Part shown: positions 1 through 12,839 of the stretch, piece after piece
Layout of the letters: the number at the start of each line of letters is the position of its first letter
How positions within the stretch are numbered: the first letter of the stretch is position 1
Assembly: GCA_943737045.1 (NCBI GenBank)
Contig: CALSFV010000377.1
Location: forward strand, 186,001 to 250,000
Reading direction: 5' to 3'
Origin: Parapristionchus giblindavisi
Lineage: Eukaryota; Nematoda; Chromadorea; Rhabditida; Diplogasteridae
Length of the DNA: 64,000 nt
Made by a program: the position numbers and the translations under genes
Notes under the pieces: generated by a model
Told to the model about the DNA's origin: nothing
Databases searched by the model: none
Seen by the model: only the letters and a program-made list of their open reading frames with translations

Positions 1-332
1 GGGAATTATTCCCTTAATAATTTATCATACATTGAATAAATTAAATATAAGGGAAATTTCTGTGAGTGTATATGTCGATCATCATTTCCTTTTTCTATTT
101 TTCATTTGAAGAACCATAGACGATGTTGTCAAAACCAAATACATCAAAAAACAAAGATTTGTACGTATGACGTGTAGAAATAAAGAAAGAAAGTAGTGAC
201 GAGGCGTCCTTTGAAATTGTGTCACTGCTAATAAGCACTGTGCTCTGATTTTACTAAGAGAAACAGAAATAAAATAAAAAAACGACGACAGTTAGAGTCA
301 AATTTGAATACGTTGACTTTGTAAATAAACAC

Positions 333-614
333 TAGAGATCCGCATTCGTGCAATTGCACGGCCGGTCGACCAATGTTCGACGTTAAAATGATGAAAAGTC
401 ATTCTGCGCGATTTTGACTCTTAATTTCGTGCAAAGTCGCGCAGTGGCCATGAGAGAAAATCCACCGCTCGAAGAGTGAAAATGAATGAGAATTAGTCGA
501 CTTCTCAAATTTGCACGAAATTCTTTTTAATTATCAAATTAAAATCATGCGCACGATTTCTCATGCATCTATTAGTGAGAAATCATTTTTCGAATGAACG
601 ATGGCGGATCTCTA
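333..614. mobile_element. MITE candidate, TA-flanked, short inverted ends
   Basis: A 282-bp segment is bounded by TAGAGATCCGC on the left and its exact reverse complement GCGGATCTCTA on the right. If the outer TA is a target-site duplication, this is a Tc1/mariner-type non-autonomous element. The interior has no ORF and contains repeated short motifs (GCGCGATTTTGAC and GTGCAAAGTCGCGC). The assignment rests only on the terminal symmetry. Confidence 0.5.
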
Positions 615-621
615 ATAAACA

Positions 622-690
622 CCATAGGGCGCATTATTAGCTAACTTATATATTTTAAAATTTTACATTTAAAGTGCATGCAAACATATA
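622..690. repeat. Dispersed repeat, copy 1 of an inverted pair
   Basis: This stretch (ATTATTAGCTAACTTAT, then an AT-rich run, then ACATTTAAAGTGCATGC) recurs in inverted orientation at about 3296-3352, inside an intron of the NAGLU gene. The two copies differ at scattered bases, so they are diverged copies of a dispersed repeat. Confidence 0.5.
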
Positions 691-1009
691 CTTGTACATT
701 TTTGCAAAGTGTCTTTTTGCCATCAAATTGTCATTTACATTACCATAGTAAGTTCTGCGAATAATTAAATGTGATGTGTCTAACTAGATGGAATGTATCT
801 TGTTTTGTAGTTAATTTCATCATACTGCTACAATTTCTGCAGATAATTAATATTAACTTGCACTTTATCGATAGATCATGGTATAATAGAAGATATAATA
901 GATACAACTACAAGAGATCAGGTAATGAATATGAACCTATGAGAGTTGATAGAGATCGTTTGATAACGAAGGGAGGATGGAGAGGGAAGGGGGAGGAATA
1001 CAATCAGGT

Positions 1010-1047
1010 GAGGGGGGGGGGCTACGGTACTTGGAAGGGGGGGGGCG
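1010..1047 (+). repeat. Two poly-G runs beside the NAGLU stop codon
   Basis: Runs of ten and nine G separated by about 18 bp lie directly downstream (3') of the minus-strand NAGLU stop codon. On the transcribed strand they are C runs in the 3' UTR. On the plus strand, with nearby GGG triplets from 1003 onward, they could form a G-quadruplex. Length errors in such runs are common in assemblies. Confidence 0.6.
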
Positions 1048-1048
1048 G

Positions 1049-4000
1049 CTAGTGGATCTTCACAAAGGGTATTTCCACTTTTCTATGGAGTTCATCCATA
1101 ATCTCCTTTGGAAGATGTGAATCTGTGAAGACGATGCTTTCTCGTTGCCTCTTCTCCATTGCTACCATTATGTCGCAGAAATGCGACCACCTCTTCGCAT
1201 AGTACTGAAATATTACAATATAGTGGACAAACATGACGCAATTCTAGACGCATGTTAGTTCATAATGCAAAATGCCAAATTTTCTTGTGGTGTATAAATC
1301 AAAGATAAACGTTTTTACCTTTCTTATTAGACCGCTCCATTCTTTGGCTGCATAGTCCATTTGACCGTTTGGTGCGAAGAGGGTCAATTGATATCGGGTC
1401 ATTCTCTCGAAGTCGTCAGCTGCCGAGGCAGGAATAGCAGCAGATCGAGCTTGTAGGATGAACACGCTATAATTAATTAGTTTATCATCTACAACATGAT
1501 ATGCTCTACCTCAGATCATGTCGTGCCACTAGATCCAGTTCCTCGAACTTCTTCTCAAGTTCGTCACAAGCTTGTCTGAGGAAATACGAACTCTCGGTCA
1601 AACCACGGTAAAGACTGAAATGAATAAAATGATATTATTAAATTTGATTTTAGCTATTCTGCAAACCTGTTCATATTAGCATAGATGATCTGACGTTGAA
1701 CGAATTCTCGACGGATATCACCGAAGTCTTGTCTGTAATATATGATCTGATCTTTGATCTTTGATTGCAAAGTGACCTGAATAGAGCATTATGTCCATAA
1801 GTATGATTAAGCTTCTCGAAGATGTTCTTAACATGTCCCATATGACTAGGCTGGAATTCGAACTGAATGGAAACATATTAATTGATAACTTGATTGAACT
1901 AATCTCACATGTTCTTCTCCCATATCCGTTGAGATATTGGGACGATGATAGATGGCAAAAGCGCTCTGATCATCAATATGTGTGTAATACGTAGCAATGA
2001 TACGTCTCCATGCATCTACGGCAGACTTATCCTTCTTTCCGTAACGGGAATAGACATACTTCTCGATCCTGATATTCCACAATTTTTGATTGCCTTCTTT
2101 CAAAGAATTTGAAATCTAAGCTAGTGTAAAACTTGCAGCACTCAAAAAAACTCTTCTATTTTGTAGAGATTGTGATGATTAGGAGAGATTTCATTAATAA
2201 AGTAGTATAATACCAATAGAATGGGTCGATCTCGTCAGTTGCCCATATGAGATCGATGAAGTATTGATAGACGATATAGTTTTGATCAATTCCTTCCATT
2301 GTCAATCCTGCTCCAATCATGGACTTCGACATCGTTGCAGATCCAATGAATTCCTGAGGACATCAGATATATTCGTCTTAAAATAAATTTTTAAAAACCT
2401 CTTGTATCTTTCCTAGATGTCCTCTCATTTGAGCGTTTCCTCCCTTGTTGTGTTCCATGCACCAGACAAAGGCATGTCCATAGAAGTCCGCTGTCTCTCT
2501 GAACATTTGATCTTTGATCTTTCCATCCATCTCTCGTTACCTGTGAACCTGTCTTCTCTCAGCTTTCATGTCTAATACAATCATTCTTCCCTTAGGAACG
2601 GATGACATCAGGGCTTCGATTTCATCTGATTGCCAGTCAGCAAAAGTAGTTGATTGAACCATCCTGAAACAAATCTCTAGGCGATGATAACCATTATGTA
2701 TTCATACCAAGTACAATTGGGTCCACATCCATTCAGAATAGCCTTGCCTACAGAGACGATCTCATTGGCCTTACGAGTAGAGAAATTGGCAGGATCAGCT
2801 GAGAAAACTCGTGTTGCGTGTTTACCGTAGACCTTGTCTTGCTGAAAATCAATGAATCAATGATGATTTTCACCGGAAAGACCATTGGTACTAACCGCTT
2901 CCATGAAGGCATTTGCGATCTTGTGGAAGGCGGGTTCCTCGGGATGAAGGGAAGAGACACAGGAGACATTGAATCCCTTACAACGTTTGATGAACTGAAG
3001 ACCGGAGTTGACTCTGAATCAAGATATCACTATTACCATGAATGAACAGCTCTTTTGATACCTGACGAATTCATCGGGAACAAAACCGGCGAATGTTGGG
3101 AGGACAGGTACGATACCGAGTTCATTCATACGTCCAACAATCTTCTTATTGAGTTCGAGTTGAGAGTCAAAGTAATCCTTGGATACTGGACCACCAAGAT
3201 GTTGAATATGTCCCAGACGGTTCCTGCATCAATATCAATATATATTGAATTTTTCTCAATTAAATTGATAATATTAATAGATGTACAAGAATAAGTCTGC
3301 GTGCACTTTAAATGTGAATTTTTAAAATAAATAAGTTAGCTAATAATAGACCGCTACGTCTAATACTGTAATTACCATGCACTGAAAGCCGGTCCGGTGA
3401 AGAAATAATCAACAGCCTTAGGAGATAGTCCTTGGTCGATCCATACTTGTCTCCAAAGTGCTTCTTGTCCGACCGGAGTCAAAACCATGTTGAATCCATC
3501 TCAAAATTATCTTGATGATCTTTGATCTCCTCGTCATCTCATTCATCTTGCTGTTGGATTTACGACGATTTAAAAAAAAACTTATTCACTTACTAAGAGC
3601 GAGCCAATCGATAAGTTCTTCCCATTGATTCCAATCAGCAAAAGGCAGTGAGATCGAGTAGGTTATAGGATTTCCGAAATAACGAATTCTGGAACGAAAG
3701 ATGCTGATTACGGTATCGACATATTATTGATTACTTGGGAGCTGAATATTCCTTCTCGAAGATATCAGGACGATCACAAGAAGCATGTTTAGGAAGATTA
3801 CTTCCCGCCCATGTGACAGATGCTCCACAATATTCTCGTATGTACGACTGAATTAATCAATATATTTATCTAATGATGTGATAAGAGCTTACATGAATAG
3901 CAAAGAGTGCATCAACTGGAGAGGCGGCTTCAACCTTGAGACCATTAGGAGTACCAACCAAACGAGCAGAACCAGATTCAAGTTTGTGTCCATCATTTGT

Positions 4001-5150
4001 AATGATGATCTCGGAGAACTCGTTGCTCACCTTAATTATAATTAATTAAATCAGATCATTTATGGAAAAGAAAGGTTAATTTTGAAGCCGATCTATTCCC
4101 ATTAAGTATCAATTACAATTTGTACACTTTTTGATCTTTATTTTGTTATCTATAGTAGGCTTCGTTCCAGAGTGGCGTCAGTCAATTCAAAGTGACGTCC
4201 CCTTGTCATGTAATATGTGTGGCGGACGAGAATATACTTTGTAATTGACAGCTTCTCGAATCGCTATCTTTCATGTCGTATCGGTTTTCATGTGTGCATA
4301 AAGGAATTTATGAATGAAAATGGCCTGATTTTCTCGAGTCAAGAGCAAAGAGTATAAGACTAATGGAAATGGAGATCAATCATATGATTATTTGGTCATG
4401 ATCTTACTTATTTGATAAACACTCTGCTTTATCTGTATTGATAAAGATTGACCCTATGTTATTATGGTTGTTCTACACTGATTGTGAGTGAGAAAGTCAC
4501 GTACACGCAGAGAAAAGCGTGTAACCAACAGCACACAAGACCTGTGAAGTGTTATATCTAACACTATTTGCGATAAAAATTGCACAACAAAGTGTTAAAT
4601 ATAACACTTCACAGGTCTTGTGTGCTGTGGCTACACTTTTTTCTCTGTGTATACAACGACGCCACCAATATATTTTAAGGATTTTCAGAACTTGAAAGAC
4701 TAACAATATAGTGTTTCAGAAGCTAGAAACGGTACAAATGCTGAGAATTTCTCACGATGTAAATTGAGAGCGAAAATTGTACATTGCAAGTTGTCAATGT
4801 ATTATGATATATTTGAAAAAATATTATGCTTCATAGCGCTTTGATGCAGAACTTGTTACAAAACAAAATCTAGCATCTCTTACCGTAACAGTAACTCATA
4901 CTTCTCATAAACAAGGTAAATAATTTGCATCTATTCATTTCATGAGATATGACGATATGAGCCATAGTTAGAATCACTTCATCTACTCTATCAAACCCGA
5001 TCTCCGTATATTACTTACCCAAACAGGAAGTCTGCTGAGGACATTCTCCACTGCTCCTGAGCCAACTTCAGGGATTCGAATGTGGATGGAACATACTCCA
5101 CCAAGGAAGATTATCAATGATAGATTGAGTAAACAACGATGAATGACCAT
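1049..5150 (-). CDS. Alpha-N-acetylglucosaminidase (NAGLU, GH89) family protein, 17 exons
   Basis: The joined product of about 715 aa matches human NAGLU (743 aa) in order and length. NAGLU is a lysosomal exoglycosidase acting on heparan sulfate. Exons: 5150-5019, 4030-3893, 3847-3735, 3688-3594, 3499-3376, 3223-3062, 3013-2896, 2841-2708, 2663-2541, 2498-2399, 2353-2214, about 2115-1909, 1862-1777, 1732-1667, 1614-1510, 1466-1319, 1204-1049. All are GT-AG with kept phase except 2214/2115. The start encodes a signal peptide (MVIHRCLLNLSLIIFLGGVC). Family landmarks include CGASVTWAG, FGNPITYSISLPFADWNQW, GQEALWRQVW, FTGPAFSAW, PVLPTFAGFVPDEF, WCMEHNKGGN and LTMEGIDQN. The nucleophile glutamate is present (about residue 433). 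The acid/base glutamate found in a YxADxFNE context in the family is not: the site reads FSADPANF (about residue 314). Intron 1 is about 1 kb and carries a hairpin element. The call is firm at family level; activity is uncertain. Confidence 0.9.
3296..3352. repeat. Dispersed repeat, copy 2 (inverted relative to 622-690)
   Basis: Reverse-complement copy of the 622-690 repeat, located in the intron between NAGLU exons 5 and 6. It includes GTGCACTTTAAATGTGAA and AAGTTAGCTAATAAT. Confidence 0.5.
4501..4654. mobile_element. Hairpin MITE in NAGLU intron 1
   Basis: The two halves are reverse complements over about 65 bp, with minor mismatches. The left half carries AGCACACAAGACCTGTGAAG and the right half CTTCACAGGTCTTGTGTGCT. 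The ends are GTACACGCAGAG and CTCTGTGTATAC. The central loop is about 25 bp. It has no coding capacity and is spliced out with intron 1. Confidence 0.7.
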
Positions 5151-6224
5151 GGAAATCTAAGATGATATTTGAATTATAGATAGAGTACGGTACATAACAA
5201 ATGATTAGATACGAATGAGAATTGCAACATTAATGATGACTCACACGCAATGATAAAACAAAATAGTGGTGATTTGATTCAAAATACAGATGGTAATTCA
5301 TTTTTGATTGGAGTGGGCAGTTAAAAATGAAACGAGCAATTGTCTTTATTGTATTTAGTCTACACCACTATCAAATATCTCTTTTCAACGGATAAATCTT
5401 TTACTGTTTCGGTTTTCTTTGGTTTGGAAAAGATGGTTTGGAATGTTTACATTTGCTATCCTCAATGATTTATTTATGATGGAAAAGTGATAGAAGATGG
5501 AGATTTATGGAAGAGTGGGAGGGAGAATAGAATATGAGTTTATATGGTTACTTGAACAAAAATGCATAAATGTTGTGTCCCGCCAATATTTTCACGAAGA
5601 AACTGTGAAGACAAAAAGATGGCATAAGCAATACTACACACCGTACCCTATCTTTTTTTAGCTGACTGTGCCCATTAATCGTTAGAATCGCGAATTGATC
5701 TATGCTTGAAGTTCAGGCAAAGACGCACTCTTATAAAATTGGAAATTTCGGCAAAAAGTTTCTATCCATGGGCTATCATATCTACAAGCGGAAGCAAGGA
5801 GTGGGCACAATCTCACTTTTTGCTTATCTCTTTCCAGTTGAGTATTCTAATCATTAGAGTTTTGCATAATCGTTAAGTCGGTGTGATAATAGACCTTGAA
5901 ATACAATAAGAAAATATGATGTCAAATCGAAACGTCAATCAGAATACATGAATTTTTAACAAGTAATTGGACATGCAGTAGATGTGTCAACACTCTAAAC
6001 TATACTTGATTATCGTAGATAAAGAACGTATGGTGAGATCGAAGTGAAGTAATAAAAACATGAGAAAGAAAAGAGATAAGAACATTTTATTATTCTCATT
6101 TCTTGTACGACTTCATAGAGATAACGACTGAGAAGTTTATCGCATACCATAATTCATATATACTATAACTATATCAACTTAATTGTTCCGCTTTCAATAG
6201 TAGAAAATGTCTGAGTTGAAGCTG
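5151..6224. other. Upstream region of NAGLU; no gene seen
   Basis: AT-rich non-coding sequence upstream of the NAGLU start. About 5575-5815 contains a degenerate copy of the dispersed element better preserved at 12840-14616 and 58243-58715, recognised by CCCGCCAATATTTTCACGAA followed by AACTGTGAAGACA. No promoter motif can be assigned with confidence. Confidence 0.4.
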
Positions 6225-6355
6225 GAGACTAAGATACTATTAAGGGATACATAGAAGACTAACACATTATTAGGGGATACGGTAGAAGATATTATTAAGG
6301 GGTACGGTAGAAGGCTAAGATATTATTAGGGATATTGTAGAAGACTAAGATTTTA
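6225..6355 (+). repeat. Short tandem repeat, unit about 35 bp
   Basis: Three to four imperfect copies of a unit of the form ATTATTAGGGGATACGGTAGAAG follow one another directly left of the GC-rich palindrome element. A related GGTTACGGTAGAAGATC unit occurs near 42470-42560 and in mirror form at 32280-32430. Confidence 0.6.
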
Positions 6356-6359
6356 TTAA

Positions 6360-6597
6360 CTCTGGAAATTTTTCCCCGCGGGGCACATTGTCACTCGCCC
6401 CGCGGTGCACTCTGCCGGGCACCCTGCGGGGCAGCTTGTTGAGTCTCTGAAATGACAGGGTGCCCCGCGGGGTGGCTTGTTTAGACAGGGTGCCCCGCGG
6501 GGTGAGCAACAGGGTGCCCCGCGGGGAAACTAAAGGCAGGGTGTCCCGCGGGGTAGAGGGCTTAGACAGGGTGAACCGCGGGGAGAAATTTCCAGAG
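6360..6597. mobile_element. CTCTGG-ended element filled with CCCCGCGGGG palindromes
   Basis: The left end CTCTGGAAATTT is mirrored by AAATTTCCAGAG on the right. Between them lie about eight copies of the self-complementary motif CCCCGCGGGG, four of them perfect, mostly in the context CAGGGTGCCCCGCGGGGTG and spaced 25-40 bp apart. The surrounding DNA is AT-rich, so base composition changes abruptly. It has no ORF. The termini resemble those of the element at 53379-53609. Confidence 0.65.
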
Positions 6598-8091
6598 AAG
6601 AGATACGGTAAGAGAGTGGTCAGATCAAAGTAGACTTCAGTCGAAGAAAAGCAAAAACTGAGAGTGATGCTACATTTTAGAACTTAAATACTATATGGAT
6701 AGTGATTGTGGGCGTAAAATGTGGGATTTGTATGAGAAATCTAGCATAGAACACATAATACTGATCATTTTGCAATCTTTTGTAGTTCCTCTTTAGTGGG
6801 CGTAGCTATATGCGATAAATATTATAGTTAGAGACATGTTTATAATGGGAAATTCGGAGATGAAACTGGAAATTATTCGCTGCAGATCGAGATATATAAG
6901 ATGTCAAAACGTTCTGCGGAATGTTTTTGAACGGAGAGTGTGCGACAGCGGGGGTAGCCCCGCCCCTTCGTACAAGCATTTCATAAGCGGATATGGTCAG
7001 AACAACTCGGCAAAAGTTGAAAACCAGGGAGGTGTTCTAACTCTGTACTTTTCGAACAGTAGTCCGGAGAGCTACAAATGAGCTACAGGAGAGCGTAGCT
7101 CGCGGAGTTAGTGATATCGCCTAACTGCGACAGCGATGGAAATATTTTGTACGTGGATCGATACCGATCAGGCAAAAGGCATCATTTTGCGTCTATTCGT
7201 ACTCCTTTATGCAGTGCGTGAAACTCACAATGAGCTACGCGGGCAGTTCGAATCTATTAGAGAACATACTGTCACATCGTTGTCACACCCACGTTCCTCT
7301 AGATGATAGCTCACCAATCTCCTGGTTCCTCTTCTTTAAACTCTATGTTGGTTCTCAACGTGTACGCTTTTGTACAATACTTGTTGTTTATTTTCCCTTT
7401 TTTTACTCTTAATATTATTAATATATCCCATATCTAATCATGATCTAATCAAAAATTCCATTGATACTACAGTGATGTATTAATGAGGACTGTCATATAC
7501 ACAAAAAATATCTCGGCCACAAATATGCCTATAAAATAGGCACATCCTGTTTAACATTTTGTAATCATCTACTTCTATTCCCAACATGAATTAAGTAACT
7601 CAATGTAGTCTATCGTAATCGTCGAGGCATTTACCAAAACTTTAACATTGATTAACTACTACTCAATGTTCAGATCATATAAGAATTTATAATAAGTAAT
7701 TTATATTATAACACTACTATCCAGTTGTTCGAACAGCAACATAAATAGAAATGGAAAATAGAAATATTGTATTCTATCTTAAAATAGATGAAGATATTTA
7801 CAATAGTTATCTTATGAGATCATAAATATACGCATGCTAAATATAAGAGAATGAGGTGCTATTCTAATGGGTGAATATATATTTAGTGGCAGTTAGCGTA
7901 AGGTCGATGATATTGCGAGCAATTGAAATCAAGTCTAGTTTGTAATGACGTATTATAGACTATTCTATTAGGAAGTAAAATACTCTAAACTCGAAATATG
8001 TCATTATTTCAACTACAATCTATTCTATCCCGTTACAATTAAGATCTAATAGAACTTGGTATGAACCTACCTTGGATTACTGTAACCTAAC
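6598..8091. other. Intergenic, no supported feature
   Basis: A short open frame at 6836-7081 was considered and not accepted. The rest is AT-rich, without recognisable genes or strong repeats. Confidence 0.4.
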
Positions 8092-9700
8092 CTGACAATT
8101 GTAACCAAGCGATAGCGGTCGACGATTGGAATACTGATCTTGATTTCATCATTCAAAAGACTACCCTCTTCCAAGCATAGGTCAAAACTGCTTGCCACAC
8201 CACCCTATTAATAAGAATACCACTCACCATGAATGTAACCGTCTTACTAAAACGTGCGCAATTTATATTAGAGTGCATCAATAATTTCTATCCTTATCAT
8301 ATACATAGAAGAAAAGATTTTGGAAAGGATCCATAACTATTTCCCGCTACATGGAATTTCAATACCTTCAATCACGTAGAGGGAAAAAACTAAATTGAGA
8401 CATCATTGAAACACGAAGAATATCGACATTAGTCATGAAACTTACCATAGGAAAATACAAATCTCTATCCGAAAACCACTTTACTTTCGCATTTTCATGA
8501 CTAGTAATGGTCTCAATTTAAAAAAAAACCCATTCTCACATTTTCATTACATGCATAATAGCTTTTTTTCCTAGAGCAAAGCTTCTTGTTCGACTCAGAA
8601 ACCGGATTAGATTTTGTTTCCCCGAGTGAAGATTGATGCGATATCCCCATTCATTCCAATGATTCTACTTCGACAGTCATATATTAATCATCCACCGTTT
8701 ATATCTTCTCATTTTATTCAGTTCCGTGTTTTACGCATAAATATTATTCTCATCATCGTATCTGCAACTTATCTGTTGATGACGTATCATAACTCACGAG
8801 GGGATTCAATTAGACAGTCTCGGTATATCCTCTAATCAGTATTGATACAACTCTAATGAGGTTAGATTTATAAGATGGAAAAGGTTATTCTAAGAGTGAT
8901 TGGACTATTCATGAGTATGACCGAAGAGACACATATCATCATCAAGTTGTGACGACACAAACACTACAGTAATCCATAGAGGCAATGATCAAATCAAACA
9001 TAAAAGTGAGAAGATATACAAGTAAGAACGTGAATGTTTACTCATAGTTAGAAAGTTTCACGGTATACGGTATTTGACAAATAGGAGGATATGTAATATC
9101 TTATGTATGAATATAATAGTGTAATATGTTACAGTGATCACTCGACAGTGATTAGACACATAAGTAGATAGTTTCAATGAGATTCACAGAATGAAACTAA
9201 CAACAAGTCATATCAGTTTGGGAACAAACAGATAATTCAAATATTTTGATAACAATCATTAAGATAAACTATTACTACTAAATTGCGTGATGCTCCGCTT
9301 ACATTAAAAAATAAATTCCAAATATTATTCTCTTTAGTTTCGTCATGAATATAATACAGGTTTACCAATTATGTACAAAATATAAATTGCCTTACCATTT
9401 GTTATTCCAAGACGAGATCTTATAAACAGGAAGGTAGAATATAAAAAAGTATAGGTTTCTGAGATAAGGATATGGTAGATGCTAATTAGACGGACAATTT
9501 TGTCTACCAAAAATAAGTACGGCCTAAGGTGTCGTCAATATAAACAAGGATAAAGTATATATGGTCTTAAAGGACGACATACCAAGCTTATATTCAGTAC
9601 ACGATTGAACTCCGCCCATTCTACAATTCTCTTCTAGGAATGAAACTCCTCCCATGTCATTTGAGGTGATATTCAAATGGATCATATCAATGGATGCAAA
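8092..9700 (-). CDS. Possible exons of an unidentified minus-strand gene
   Basis: Several stretches have open frames bounded by splice-like sites. 8204-8092 reads GGVASSFDLCLEEGSLLNDE onward, ending RYRLVTIV. A stretch near 8500-8435 reads TITSHENAKVKWFSDRDLYF and ends in a GTAAGT donor. About 9690-9583 contains NDMGGVSFLEENCRMGGVQS and ends in GTATGT. I could not chain them in a consistent phase and recognise no family. They may be exons of a small gene or decayed remnants. Confidence 0.2.
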
Positions 9701-11029
9701 TTAATGATGACACACGTTTGGATCTAGAAATAATCATTGTAGACAACTTTGCTCAATCAGACTACTATTCAAGTAAGATGTATCTACAAACTATACTGAA
9801 TTCCCACAGACGCGTACCGCTTGATTGAAGAAGATGCCCCCATGTGATCTCGATCTCTGTAACGAGCATTACGTCAACTTAAATAGTTAGAAATTCCCAA
9901 TCTTATCGTATTCCCTTCATCCATCTGTCTATTTTCACTATGATTGTGAACCACAGTGACCTACCGTATTCCTGATTGATGGATTAGATCCAGAGCAATG
10001 GATCATATTAATCACTACCAAGGCAACACTTTATGAGATTAAAAAAATATTATAAGCTGTCAGTCACAACCCGCTTTAGTTAGAAATAGATATTATTGTT
10101 CGTATAAAACGTACTTGTGTAATTACCTTGCTAATCGCTGGTAAAACGCAGAAGTATTCTATCGATCAATCCCCCTTCCCTCCCTTCCCTTCTCGCTCTC
10201 TCTCTCTGATCTACGTACTATCTCGCTTGGACTATCTCTCTATACATAGAAATTCATAGTGCTGTGGCTGGCTACTCTCGTACTAAATAAACAAGCGTAT
10301 TTCATACGATCAATATAGGTTAAGGTATTGGGGCGCTGATCCAACTTCGAGTCCCCCAACTAGCAAGAATGTAGCAAGCGCTAGCGAACGTAGTTCGTGC
10401 TATCATGGACTAAATTTAATAATGCTAAGAAGCCTGAATGTGGCTGAGTATCGAATATAGGTCCATTTGTCCAAATACTGAAAAGTTTGCTTTTAGTGCA
10501 TTAAGGAAATCAGTATCGTTTCGGAGAAAGAGTCGATATTAATTATAAGGATACACACATTAGCTCATTCAAACATGGACGAGGATGAGGATAATAAATG
10601 TAATAATAATGATGATGACGATGATAACCAGAGGGTAAACAATGGATGTGGCACACGTAGTAGTATTTCCCACTAAACAAACACGAAAGGACTCGATTCG
10701 ATCATCTATAGATAGATATGATAGATATTGTATCCATCAATTCACTTATAGGTAGATACTCTGACGTAATAAAAAATGCCGATAACTATAAATCGGGGTA
10801 GTTTAGAATCTTGCATCGTCTTCCTCTGCAATACGGTTTGTTCGTCATCATTTCGTCACAGATTCGACAAATGAAGTGAACACGAGAAATGAAGAGTGAA
10901 TAATGTAATGAATATGATGGGCAAATACACTGTATCTTAGTCGAGGAGGAAGACGTGGGGGAATTCGTCATATTACAAAAGAGTAGCTGAATCATCTGTG
11001 ACTACTGTGTGTACATTGACTCAGATCTC
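9701..11029. other. Intergenic, no supported gene
   Basis: A CT-rich run lies at about 10165-10210 and a GAT/GAC-rich microsatellite-like stretch at about 10575-10630. A short minus-strand frame with several cysteines (10786-10995) was seen but not accepted as a gene. Confidence 0.35.
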
Positions 11030-11455
11030 TCATAGAACAGATCTGTTCTTTCCCTTCTCATTCTCAGATATTCTTTGTGTGTAGATGTTGCGTTTCTCGA
11101 TGAGAGATGACAGATCGCTAAGAATCTTCACACCATCAGGATATGCACAGATCAATGATCTTCCCTCCCCGGGGATCCTATATTTGCTGTTTCTTAACCA
11201 TATAAGATATAATGAGAGCGCTAAAGGTAAAGGTAAAGCAAAGAAATCATTCAATTTAGACGTAGCGGCGGAAACAACATGAAGCACATAATTGGTTAAT
11301 AGTTATCTACGTTTTACAAGCTATATCAAAACTGTGCATGCATATCATCTACGTACATTATATTTATATTAACTTAATTGCAGAGAATGAAAAGAGCATT
11401 GTCAATGGGGTCGCATTCTTCAAGCTGATCTGTACGTGCTTCATCGACTTTTACC
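11030..11455 (-). CDS. Possible 3' exons of an unidentified small gene
   Basis: On the minus strand, a TATAG acceptor near 11186 precedes a frame reading IPGEGRSLICAYPDGVKILS and continuing to a TGA at about 11030. A second open stretch at about 11445-11380 reads VDEARTDQLEECDPIDNALF. Both have higher GC than their surroundings. The overlapping plus-strand frame (11085-11282) is also open, so the strand is not certain. No family is recognised. Confidence 0.2.
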
Positions 11456-12839
11456 TTACTATACTTATACTTAGTACATGATAAAGTATAGCTTGAACCA
11501 AATCATGAAAGCAACTTTCATCGTTGTCTAATCATCGGTATTCATACATCTCTGATTGCGTGCTATATGAAGACTAGGATATACTCTGTTCGTCTGATTG
11601 ATGACAAATTGGAAATGATGCCATGAAATCACGGATAAAGATCACTATTGTACGAAAATAACGTTTCATATGGTCTCTACCATATGCTGAATGAAAAGAA
11701 TGAAATAATAGTAGATATCGTGACCAACCACCGACTATATAGAACTACGTGTATTAAATTGTATTATAAATTATATTTTGAAATATCGTGTGTAACGATC
11801 ATAGTTCACAATGATCAAAACAATAAATACAAAGTTAATTCTTAAGTTAGGTGAACAATTGAGAAAATTTGTAGTTGTTATATTATAATTCAATTTATTG
11901 TTCGCTTTTAGTAGGTAGGACAATCACAAGCTTGGAATGAAACCATTTTTTTAAGTAATCGCAATTTTAAATTATTACTATAACATTTCCTTAAGCTAAA
12001 TTTAAAATAATATATTGTTATACAAGCTGCGTCTAATATGTATGTCATTTAGAAGAGGACAAACAAAGGAAGTGGAAGAAATAATCATGGACTGTAGATA
12101 ATACATGGTTGACAACAGGGAAAGTGAAATCCCCTTCTAATCCATTTTTTTTTTCTTTATATTTTCTTTATAAAACGGGAAGGGATGAACAAAGAAGATA
12201 GGCAAGTGATGACACGCACTCGGAGCAAAAAAATGCTGCTTCTTTCTCTTGAAGAACGATATCCTAGTGTATAAGAAGTGAGAAGTCCAAACATTAAGGG
12301 ATAGGAGATGATCGAATTCCACTGACCACCCCTTCGAATTCATTCGATATATGGGAGAAAAGGTCAATAGATCTATTGCTAAATGTGTTCAATGATCAAT
12401 AACTGCACCATTCAGGCCCTTTTTGTCTGAAAAAGAGTGGAACAGTGGAACAATCCGCACAAGTCGAAATTTCGGAAATAATATTTATCAAATATATATT
12501 TCGATGGATTGGCATTTCAAAAAACATGATACTGAAAGAAAAAAGAAGCAAAAACTTGTTCGCATGCAACCAAACTATAATATTATATCACCGAGATAAA
12601 TGAAATGTTATCGAATATATGTACCTATGATTTATTAATTTATTTTATTGGTTTTTTTTCTTTTCATCGACATAACGTTAAAATGACATGGTGAAACTAC
12701 GTGAAAACATAAATCATGAAAGGAAATACAATTAAAATATAGAAGATGTAATAAAATAGGATTAATGTTGTGCAGAATGAATCTTTTTATATCTCTCATC
12801 CGATTGAGTAATAGATTATATTTCGTTTATATCGACAAA
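11456..12839. other. Intergenic, AT-rich, nothing supported
   Basis: Low-complexity AT-rich sequence. Short frames at 11648-11845 and 12137-12367 have compositions typical of non-coding DNA. Confidence 0.4.

Noticed and set aside
6836..7081. 81-codon plus-strand frame
   Set aside because: No recognisable domain, no splice context and no supporting neighbours; composition as in non-coding DNA.
10786..10995. Minus-strand frame with several cysteines (CRICDEMM, then CRGRRC)
   Set aside because: The cysteine spacing fits no zinc finger or secreted peptide family I can name, and no flanking exons could be connected.
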